Positions 1 to 7,867 of a stretch of 39,374 bases of DNA are shown piece after piece. The notes beneath the pieces are model-generated. The model was given only the letters and a program-made list of their open reading frames with translations. It was not told the DNA's origin and made no database searches. A program made the position numbers and the translations under genes. How positions within the stretch are numbered: the stretch's first letter is position 1; every line of letters starts with the position of its first letter. Source of the DNA: a virus. The stretch lies in IMG/VR virus record IMGVR_UViG_3300044646_000315, positions 1 through 39,374 of that record; one strand, written 5' to 3'.

Positions 1-210
1 CAGATGCTCAATCAGCAGTACCAAGACTTCATTAACCAACAGCAGTTTCCGTACAAGCAGGCTGAGTTTGGAATGGGTATCCTCCGTGGACTCCCGGCAA
101 CAGGTCAGACTTCAACCTTTTATCAGCAGCCCGGTAGTTTGTTTGGCCAGATTGCTGGTGCTGGTGTGGGATTGGGTAGCCTGTTCGGTGGCCTCGGCCA
201 AAGCACTTGA
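1..210 (+). CDS. C-terminal end of a virion-region protein (partial)
   Basis: The frame is open from the left edge, so this is probably the tail end of a longer protein that begins outside the window; an internal ATG lies at base 4. The visible 68 to 69 residues start with a Gln-rich helical stretch and end in a Gly-rich segment with GAGVGLGSLFGGLG, a pattern common at the C-terminus of phage structural or ejection proteins. It lies 12 nt before the next virion gene on the same strand. The function is not identifiable; a tail or ejection protein is an inference from position only. Confidence 0.6.
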   Translation, partial: QMLNQQYQDFINQQQFPYKQAEFGMGILRGLPATGQTSTFYQQPGSLFGQIAGAGVGLGSLFGGLGQST

Positions 211-222
211 TGAGGTGATCGT

Positions 223-1905
223 ATGATCGGTCCAGTTAGCGGCACGGGTCGTGCCATGATGTCCTCGCTTCAGCAGCAGATGCAGAAAGGTATGCCTGTT
301 GATCAGGCTATCCAATACGTCAAAAGCATGGCGCAGGACGGTGTGGCTCCGCTTGTTGACTTGTATGCGATGCTCAATCAGTTCCAGCGACTGAAGCAAC
401 AACAGGTTCAGCCTCCGCAAACGCCGCCGACTGTGCGTGATCAGATCAGCATGATGGCGCAGCAGGGTGCTAATCCCCAGCAGGCTCAGCCGCAGCCTCA
501 GATGCAAGGTGGTATTGCTGGATTGCAAGCCCCGGCTCCTGCTCCGCAGCCGATGGATCGTGGACTTGGCGCGATTGACGCCGGTCGTATGGAGTATCCG
601 AAGTTCGCTGGTGGTGGCGTGGTTGCCTTGGCCAACGGTGGTGACGTAGAAGATGAAGAAACCGGACTGGGTTCATTCTTCACCGACATCCTGAAAGGTT
701 TTAGTGGTGCTGCACCGCAAAGTGCGGTTCCGACCCAACGTAGAGCTAGCGATATCACACAGGCTGTTGCTGACGTTCCTGACCAAGACATCGCGGCAAG
801 ACTCCGTAATGCCATTATCAATGGTGATGAAGCATCTGCCGTCAAGTTGCAGAAGATCCTGTACGAACGTAACCGTGATGATCTGATCACCGCTACACGA
901 GATATCACAGGCAAGGAAATGAGCAGGGCCAAGAAGGCAACTGAAACCCAGTCCGAAGTGGCTGCGCTCGGTCTTGCTAAACCCGCTCCTAGACAAACTG
1001 CCCCGGCAACGGATGAAGGCCCGGCTCGCAAGATCAAAAAGCCCAGTGGTGTGGCTGGTCCTGCTGCGGCTCCTGAAAAGCCTGAGATGACCTTGGATGA
1101 GCGCATTGCTGAGATGCGCGACCCGTTGATGAAGCGCGGTATTCTGACCAAGGATGGCAAGAGCGTAGCCACGCAAGAATTCCGTCAGTACTTGGCGGGT
1201 GAAGATGCTCGCATGAAGGAGCAGTTCGGCAAGGACAAGGCGCTGGCCTTGGCTGAAGCCGGGTTCCGCATGGCAGGTGCTGCGTCACGTCCGGGTGCTA
1301 CGTTCCTCGGTGCCTTGGCAGAGGGTGGTGTGAACTACTCGCAAGCCGTGCGTGGCATGAACAAGGAACTTGAAGCCAACCGTCGTCAGATGGCACAGCA
1401 GAAATACATGCTCGACAAGGCTGATGAAGCCGATGCTCGTGGCGACGTTGATAAGGCCCTGACCTTGCGTCAGCAGGCTGAGACTCGCATGTTTGAACTT
1501 CAGAGGCACCGCGACAACCTGATGGTTGACTACGCTCAGATCAACGCTTCACGTGAGGCTACGGCTGAGAGTCGCGAGATGCGGCAGACTATTTTTGAGC
1601 AGGGGCAAAGGGCTGATGTGATCGACCGCATGAAAGAATTGCGTGACTCGGATATGGAATATGGGGCCATCACACGCGAGATGGCCAAGGCAAATGAAAA
1701 AGACCTCCCCGCCTTGCAAGCCAAACTTGCTCAAGTTAATCAGCGTCTGTACAGCCAAGCGACGGGTGCTGACCTGCCGGGTATGGGTGAAGCGGACGTT
1801 GGCGCTGCTTCGCGTGGTGCAGCAAATCTAGGCAGTGATGACGAGTTTTTCAGAGCTATCCAAGAACGTGGGTTATTATTAAAGCCTCTCACACCTCCTA
1901 GGTAA
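223..1905 (+). CDS. Gln/Ala-rich virion-associated protein, function unknown
   Basis: This 560-residue protein follows the ribosome site GAGGTGATCGT. The N-terminal third is rich in Gln and Pro and looks disordered. A Gly-rich motif, KFAGGGVVALANGG, sits near residues 127-140; I recall similar GGGVVA-type motifs from aquatic phage structural proteins. Residues about 345-380 are small and hydrophobic, and about 380-500 form charged helices that look like a coiled coil. It lies between a partial virion gene and the giant polyvalent protein, so an ejection, internal-virion or tail role is likely. There are no catalytic motifs. The function is inferred only from neighbours and composition. Confidence 0.75.
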   Translation: MIGPVSGTGRAMMSSLQQQMQKGMPVDQAIQYVKSMAQDGVAPLVDLYAMLNQFQRLKQQQVQPPQTPPTVRDQISMMAQQGANPQQAQPQPQMQGGIAGLQAPAPAPQPMDRGLGAIDAGRMEYPKFAGGGVVALANGGDVEDEETGLGSFFTDILKGFSGAAPQSAVPTQRRASDITQAVADVPDQDIAARLRNAIINGDEASAVKLQKILYERNRDDLITATRDITGKEMSRAKKATETQSEVAALGLAKPAPRQTAPATDEGPARKIKKPSGVAGPAAAPEKPEMTLDERIAEMRDPLMKRGILTKDGKSVATQEFRQYLAGEDARMKEQFGKDKALALAEAGFRMAGAASRPGATFLGALAEGGVNYSQAVRGMNKELEANRRQMAQQKYMLDKADEADARGDVDKALTLRQQAETRMFELQRHRDNLMVDYAQINASREATAESREMRQTIFEQGQRADVIDRMKELRDSDMEYGAITREMAKANEKDLPALQAKLAQVNQRLYSQATGADLPGMGEADVGAASRGAANLGSDDEFFRAIQERGLLLKPLTPPR

Positions 1906-1910
1906 TACTC

Positions 1911-4900
1911 ATGGCGCAGTATTCTGATTTCGACCTGTTGCGGGAGGCGCGGCGCAGGGGCTACGCCCTTGACAATGAAGACGAAATCCTTCGCCAAGAA
2001 GCACGACGCCGGGGGTTTGACATAGCGCAGGCTGGTACCGAGGGAACTTTTACTCCTGATCAGGTACAGTCTTTTACACGAGCCTCACAAAAAGAGACGA
2101 CCCCAGCTCGCACTATTTCGGGTGAAGTTTTAGAAATACTCAAAGGCATCCCGTCTGGCGCGGTGGGCTTGCTGGAGTCGGCTGCCACAGGTGCGGCTGC
2201 CATCCTGCCTGACGAAGCTGAAAAGGCGGTACGCCGACAAGTCGGTGACATCGCAGGATCACTCCGTGAGCCGTTTGAAGCTGCGGCTGGCTATGAAGAG
2301 TCAATAGGACGTAAAGCAGGTGAGGCCCTCGGGTCCACGGCACCATTTTTCGCACTCGGTCCCCTCGGCATGGCTGGCCGGTTGGGTGCTGCGGGTCTTG
2401 GCGTGGGTGCTGGAGCAGGTGAAGCTCGTGTCCGAGCCGAGCAGGAAGGGGGTATGGAGGAGCGTGGTGCAGCCACGGCTCTTGGTGCCTTGGTCGGCGC
2501 GACTGAGGTCGTACCGGTATTCCGCTTTGCAGATCGTATTCTCAACCGCCTACCTGACCCTGAAAAAGGGTTACTCTTGGAATATGTAAAACGCGCAGCG
2601 GCGGCTGGTGGAGAAGAGTTTGCACAAGAAGCGTCAGCAAACGTCGCGCAAAACCTCATTGAAAAAGGACTCTACAACCCCGAGCAAGATGTCTTTGAAG
2701 GCGCGGCAGAAGAAGGTGCCTACGGATTCGGGGTCGGAGCGTTCATCCAAGGGATCACTGATCTTGCCTTGGGACGCCGTGTTCGTGGTGCTGTGGCCGA
2801 ACCGGGAGGAGAGGATGAGCGTACAGGACTTGGTGCTGAACAAACTGTCGAAGGAGCAGATACAGGAGGCATTGGTTTGCCTGTATCAGGACTCGGAGCC
2901 GAGCGACTGGATGCTGAAGAGTCTGAACTCGGAGGAATGGCTGTTCCTCGCCGCGCTGCTGGACGGCTTGATGAACGAGCGGAAGATGTACAGCCTGCAC
3001 TAGAACCCGCCCGGTTCCAGATGGAGGAGCCGAGTTCTTGGTATTACTCTGCATTAAAAGATGCGACTGACAACGCCAAGGTTGAGAAGACCAAGTCTGA
3101 TCAATGGCTGAATGTTCTGCGCCAGACGCAGGGTGTCAAGCAGGAAGAGATTGAAGCGACGGGGCTGGAAGACTGGCTCAAGTTGCAGGGCGACCGTACG
3201 GTCACAAAGCAAGAGATCTCAGACTACCTGAGCCAGAACGGTATTCAGGTTGAAGAGATCATGAGCCTTCCTGCTGCGTATGAAGTTTTCATGGACGGTA
3301 ACCCGACCGGCGTGTCATTCCCCACACAGGAACAGGCCGAGATTTATACCTATCAGGAGGCTGAAGATAACGTTCGTGCCGCCATAAAGACGGGAGTCAT
3401 TGACCCTGAAATAGACGACTCTGACCAGCAGTTCAGCATGGAACTGACGCGGTTTGACATCAAACACCCGGAAGAAACTGAAGGCGGTCCAAGGTACTCT
3501 GCGTTTCAAATCCCCGGTGGCCAAAACTACCGCGAGATTCTCCTCACGTTGCCGCAGAAACCCGGCGAAGAAACTTATCAAAGCCATAACTGGGACGAGA
3601 CCCGAGGCGAGCCGATCAAAAACGTGCTTGCACATCTTCGCGTGGACGAGCGTCCTAGTCCGTTGCCGGGATTAAAAAACAATTTGTTTGTACAAGAAGT
3701 GCAGTCTGACTGGGGTCAGGAGGCACGGAAGTATGGATACAGATCAAAGGAAGACACGGAAAAAGTACAGCGACTCAGAGAAGAAGAGGAAAATTTACAG
3801 CAAGAAGAATCTACGCTTAATAACTATTATGAAGCGTACGAAATATCAAAGTCTGATTATTCTGAAAAAATACAAAAAATACGTGATAGGCAGGCAGAAG
3901 TTATAAAACAACTTGAGGAAGTATTTCCTAAAGTACCCCCTGCTCCGTTTACTGGCAAAACGGACTCGTGGCTCAATCTCTCTTTGAAGCGCGCACTGAC
4001 CTACGCGGCAGACAAGGGGTATGAGTCCATTTCTTTTGCCAAAGGCAAAGAAGTTTTTGATGCCGTGGGCGGTAAACTTAGTGGGCAGGAAAAGTTTTAC
4101 GATCAGATCCTGCCGCAAACTTTGAAAAAACTTGCTCCCAAGTTTGGTGGCAAGGTGGAGATGGTTAGTAACCGCCCGGTAATTCGAATCACACCGGAAA
4201 TGCGCTCTGCCCTGCTTGGTAAGGTGCCGCTGTTTAAGATGGTTAGTCGCCCGGTCAAGGGCATCGCTGCGCCTGAAGTGCAGAAAATTGTTTCGCAACT
4301 CAGCCAAGGCTGGGCCAATAAACCCAGCATCAAGGTCGTCAATACATACAAAGACCTCCCTCCTGCGTATCGTTCAGATCAGTACAAGGGTGTGCGCGGT
4401 ATGTTGCTGGGTAACGACGTGTATATCGTCGCAGCCAACGCCGGGTCTGCATCTGAGGTCAAAGCCACGCTATTCCACGAGTCGCTTGGCCACTACGGTT
4501 TGCGTCAGTTGTTTAACGATAGACTCGACAAAGCCCTCAAGGACATCTACGCCACCAACACTGCGGTGCGTAATCAAGCTGATGCATGGTTGAAGCGTAA
4601 CCCCGGCGTGTATCGCGGGGCAGATCGTGTCAGCCGTGCCGTTGAAGAAGTGCTTGCTGCCAAGTCTGAGGCAGGGGTCATCAAGGAGCCGGGTATCCGA
4701 GCGGCGTTCAACCGCCTCGCTGCCATGATCCGCAAGTTCATTCGGGGCATGGGCATCCCGCTCGACTACACGAACAACGACATCCACAACATTCTGCTTG
4801 AGTCCGCTGAGCGCGTTCGCTCTGGCCCGGTCAAGATGGCTACGCCTGATGCGAAGCCCCGGTATCAGATGTCGCAGTACAACCAAATCCTGACCGGCAT

Positions 4901-7658
4901 GTTGGAGAAGAACCAACAGTTGCCTGAGTGGTCGCAAGGAGTTGGTGACGGCGTGGTGGGTGCACTGTCCACCCTTCCTGAAAACTTGCGTAGAGGTCAG
5001 TACTACGTCTACTCGATGCCGCACATGGTCGAGTTGCTTGAGCGTTACATACCTCGTATCAGGGCGATTGATCGCTACATTGGCTATCGGGCTTCGTACA
5101 CGACCGACTTGATGAAGACGGCCTCGGAGAACCACGCCAAGTACAGCCGCATCGTGCAGCGCACTCCGGGTGAGTACGACAAATTCAAAGATGTCGTGAA
5201 TGACATCAACTACTTTCAGGTTCCCGTGCGCGACCAGTCCGTCAAAGATCTTCTGGATCAAGACCGCGCTACGCTGTCACCGCAGAAGCAAAAGTACTAC
5301 GACATCGCCAAGAGGTTCTACGCACTGCCCGAGCAGTTCCAGAATGCCATCCTGAGTGCTGATGAGCGTAGTGGTTTGTTCGCTGACTACCGCAAGATGG
5401 GCGACAAGAAGTTCGACATCTTTGCTGATGTATACGGCGGCAAGTTGGGCATGGGCGTCATCAAGGATCTGCGTGAGCGGTTTGAAAAAGAACGTCTACC
5501 CATGTATGCCCCGTTAGTTCGCGGCGAAGGCGCACACTGGCTGTACTACGAAACGACAGATGGTCGTCAGGTCAAGCAGTCTTTTGAGAATGCGGCCAAG
5601 CGTGAGCTTGAGATCAAGCGCGTAACGGAAGAAGGTCTGGCTAAAACAGACACAATCGCCCGCTCTACCCGTGCATCTGAGCTACGTCAAAAAGGCCCGC
5701 CGCCTGTTGGCTTCTTGGGTGAAATTGTTTCCACGTTGGAAGCAAAACTCAGTGACATGCCGGAAGCTCAGCGCAGGGAAATTGTGGACAGTGTTTATGA
5801 CACGTTCCTGCAATACCTTCCGTCCAACATGCTACGGCAGGAGTTGACCAGTCGTCAGACGTTTGAAGTTGACGGCGCGATGCAGTTTGGTGTGCTCGGT
5901 GCAGACCCCGATGTCCTCGCCGTGTACGACCGCACTATGCCAAAAATGGCATATCAGTTGGGCAACCTGAAGTTCGCCCTGCCGATTGAAAACGCGATGG
6001 CAAAGGTCGTAGAGCAGGCGAAGATGTACGAGATCGCCGTCAGGGATAAAAATATTCCTGATAGGCTCAAGAACCGCAAGCTGCTCAGTCCGAAGGCAGT
6101 CTTTGATGGCGTGGAAGATATGCGCCGACGCCTCGACTTTGCCTACAACCCAAGCTACTCACCGCTGGTCAACGCAACGGCTACGGCCAACTACGTCTAC
6201 AGTATCGCGGGTAACGTCTCCTCGGCACTGATCAATACAACTGTGCTTGCGATGCTGACATTCCCGTCGTTGGTCGCACAGTATGGTTTTGTCCGTTCGG
6301 CCTCTGCAATGACCCGTGCCATGAACATGTTCCTCAAGGGGGGCGTGGATGATCAAGGCAACTTCACATTTGGCAACGCTGCAACTGGCGAACTGAAGAC
6401 CTTCTTTGACTACCTTGAGAAGCGTGGCGCAATCGGTATTGCAGCGGAGCAGGAACTGCGTCAAGCCCAACGTGCCTCCGTCAGTGGCTATGAATCCACG
6501 ATGGACAAGATCAATTTTGTCGCAGGTTACGTCTTCAAGAACTCGGAGCGTTTCAACCGTGAAGTGACCATGCTTGCGTCGTTCATGCTGGCACGGGAGA
6601 AAGGCAAAGGATTCCGCACGGCTGCGGAAGAAGCTATCCGGTTGAACAACAACATCAACGGTACTGTTCTGCCTGAACTTGCCTCGCGCATGTATCAGAC
6701 CAATCTGGGTCGCGTGATCCTCACGTTCCGTACCTTTGCCCTGACGCAGATCATCGCCTTGTCTCGTTCGTTTGGTCGTGCGCTCAACATCGTTGACGCT
6801 ACTCCGGAAGAGCGCAGCTATGCCCGTAAGCAGTTGCTTGGCATCTACGGAGCCACGTACATGGTGGCCGGTCTCAAGGGAATGCCGTTGTTTGGCGCGG
6901 CTGAAGTTCTCGCTGCTGCATTGATGGGCGATGATGACGAACCGTACGATCTGCAACAGGAAGTGCTCGACAGCGTGGGCTTGCTCGGCTTGAATGGTCC
7001 GCTCAACGCTGCCCTTCAGGTTGATATTGCTTCTAGAACTGGCTTCAACGGCATGTTGTGGCGCGATGATCCGAAGCGGCTGGCTGAACTTGGCTACCTT
7101 TTCTACGCAATCGAGCGTATCGGTGGTCCGACATTTGGTCTCGCCAACGCGCAGATACGTGGTATTGAGAACCTGTTTGCTGGCGAAGTGCAGCGTGGCT
7201 TTGAGTCGATCCTTCCTGCACCGCTACGTAACCCGCTCAAGGCGGCCCGGTATGCGACTGATGGCGCACTGACCAAGAACGGTATACCCATCGTGGACGA
7301 TGTCAGTGCATGGAACTCCACCATGCAGGTCTTTGGCTTCGCCCCTGCGGAACTCGCTGCTACACAAGAACAGATCGGTGCAACGTTTGAGATCTCGGAC
7401 AAGCTCCGTAATCGTCGTACCGCCCTGCTGACAAATGCATACGCAGCCACTGAGTCGGGCGATGATCAAGCTGTGTCGGAGGCATACGATGCGATTGACA
7501 AGTTCAACGCAACCAACCCAGACCTCATGATCAGTCCGAAGTCACTCCGTGCCTCGTTCCGTGAACGCCGTCGAAGGGCAATGGAAGCCGTGAATGGCAT
7601 CTACCTGCCACGCAATCTTCGTGCAGCAACAGAAGCATTGATGGCTGACCCGTACTAA
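1911..7658 (+). CDS. Giant polyvalent/ejection-type protein with a zincin-like motif
   Basis: This 1915-residue protein is by far the largest in the window and matches the style of phage large polyvalent proteins, thought to be injected with the DNA. Residues 1-60 are charged repeats (REARRRGY and QEARRRGF). Residues about 75-295 are Gly/Ala-rich, with hydrophobic helices that could meet membranes. Around 595-720 is a module with VQEVQSDW and later PPAPF and SLKRALTYAA, which I recognise from other polyvalent proteins. It is followed by the ITPEMRSALLGKVPLF signature and a peptidase-like motif HESLGHYG at about 856-863. The C-terminal 900 residues are helical with a hydrophobic stretch near 1440. 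No lysozyme domain was recognised. The protein probably acts in virion maturation or genome entry; this is inference. Its stop overlaps the convergent gene by 4 nt. Confidence 0.85.
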   Translation: MAQYSDFDLLREARRRGYALDNEDEILRQEARRRGFDIAQAGTEGTFTPDQVQSFTRASQKETTPARTISGEVLEILKGIPSGAVGLLESAATGAAAILPDEAEKAVRRQVGDIAGSLREPFEAAAGYEESIGRKAGEALGSTAPFFALGPLGMAGRLGAAGLGVGAGAGEARVRAEQEGGMEERGAATALGALVGATEVVPVFRFADRILNRLPDPEKGLLLEYVKRAAAAGGEEFAQEASANVAQNLIEKGLYNPEQDVFEGAAEEGAYGFGVGAFIQGITDLALGRRVRGAVAEPGGEDERTGLGAEQTVEGADTGGIGLPVSGLGAERLDAEESELGGMAVPRRAAGRLDERAEDVQPALEPARFQMEEPSSWYYSALKDATDNAKVEKTKSDQWLNVLRQTQGVKQEEIEATGLEDWLKLQGDRTVTKQEISDYLSQNGIQVEEIMSLPAAYEVFMDGNPTGVSFPTQEQAEIYTYQEAEDNVRAAIKTGVIDPEIDDSDQQFSMELTRFDIKHPEETEGGPRYSAFQIPGGQNYREILLTLPQKPGEETYQSHNWDETRGEPIKNVLAHLRVDERPSPLPGLKNNLFVQEVQSDWGQEARKYGYRSKEDTEKVQRLREEEENLQQEESTLNNYYEAYEISKSDYSEKIQKIRDRQAEVIKQLEEVFPKVPPAPFTGKTDSWLNLSLKRALTYAADKGYESISFAKGKEVFDAVGGKLSGQEKFYDQILPQTLKKLAPKFGGKVEMVSNRPVIRITPEMRSALLGKVPLFKMVSRPVKGIAAPEVQKIVSQLSQGWANKPSIKVVNTYKDLPPAYRSDQYKGVRGMLLGNDVYIVAANAGSASEVKATLFHESLGHYGLRQLFNDRLDKALKDIYATNTAVRNQADAWLKRNPGVYRGADRVSRAVEEVLAAKSEAGVIKEPGIRAAFNRLAAMIRKFIRGMGIPLDYTNNDIHNILLESAERVRSGPVKMATPDAKPRYQMSQYNQILTGMLEKNQQLPEWSQGVGDGVVGALSTLPENLRRGQYYVYSMPHMVELLERYIPRIRAIDRYIGYRASYTTDLMKTASENHAKYSRIVQRTPGEYDKFKDVVNDINYFQVPVRDQSVKDLLDQDRATLSPQKQKYYDIAKRFYALPEQFQNAILSADERSGLFADYRKMGDKKFDIFADVYGGKLGMGVIKDLRERFEKERLPMYAPLVRGEGAHWLYYETTDGRQVKQSFENAAKRELEIKRVTEEGLAKTDTIARSTRASELRQKGPPPVGFLGEIVSTLEAKLSDMPEAQRREIVDSVYDTFLQYLPSNMLRQELTSRQTFEVDGAMQFGVLGADPDVLAVYDRTMPKMAYQLGNLKFALPIENAMAKVVEQAKMYEIAVRDKNIPDRLKNRKLLSPKAVFDGVEDMRRRLDFAYNPSYSPLVNATATANYVYSIAGNVSSALINTTVLAMLTFPSLVAQYGFVRSASAMTRAMNMFLKGGVDDQGNFTFGNAATGELKTFFDYLEKRGAIGIAAEQELRQAQRASVSGYESTMDKINFVAGYVFKNSERFNREVTMLASFMLAREKGKGFRTAAEEAIRLNNNINGTVLPELASRMYQTNLGRVILTFRTFALTQIIALSRSFGRALNIVDATPEERSYARKQLLGIYGATYMVAGLKGMPLFGAAEVLAAALMGDDDEPYDLQQEVLDSVGLLGLNGPLNAALQVDIASRTGFNGMLWRDDPKRLAELGYLFYAIERIGGPTFGLANAQIRGIENLFAGEVQRGFESILPAPLRNPLKAARYATDGALTKNGIPIVDDVSAWNSTMQVFGFAPAELAATQEQIGATFEISDKLRNRRTALLTNAYAATESGDDQAVSEAYDAIDKFNATNPDLMISPKSLRASFRERRRRAMEAVNGIYLPRNLRAATEALMADPY

Positions 7659-7867
7659 CGAGTACGCCAGACCCGGATACCTATGAGACCGTCCTTGGTC
7701 GCTGGGTATGACTTGACCCGGATACCGGCTACCTTTGCACGTGTGTCCATGACATAGGTCATGTCAGCAGGACGGAGAGTCGGCAGAAAGAAACTGTCAC
7801 CCACCCGCATCTGCTCAAATGGTAGCAAGTACTCAGGCTCAGTCAGTTGTCTCGGATCGACTTTCAT
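7655..7867 (-). CDS. Small conserved phage protein, function unknown
   Basis: This 70-residue protein starts at ATG 7867, inside the end of the primase-helicase gene (29-nt overlap), so it is probably translated from the same message. It has the pattern PFEQMRVGDSFFLP near residues 17-30, then a basic middle and a closing GIRVWRTR. I recall similar small proteins with a VGDSFF-type motif in other environmental phages, often next to replication genes. No catalytic motif is visible. It is the last gene of the leftward region and its stop overlaps the stop of the polyvalent protein gene. Confidence 0.7.
   Translation of the reverse strand: MKVDPRQLTEPEYLLPFEQMRVGDSFFLPTLRPADMTYVMDTRAKVAGIRVKSYPATKDGLIGIRVWRTR

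Noticed and set aside
498-1172. Long antisense frames opposite the virion genes
   Set aside because: They are opposite a clearly coding gene and have translations rich in Arg/Ser/Pro without recognisable domains.
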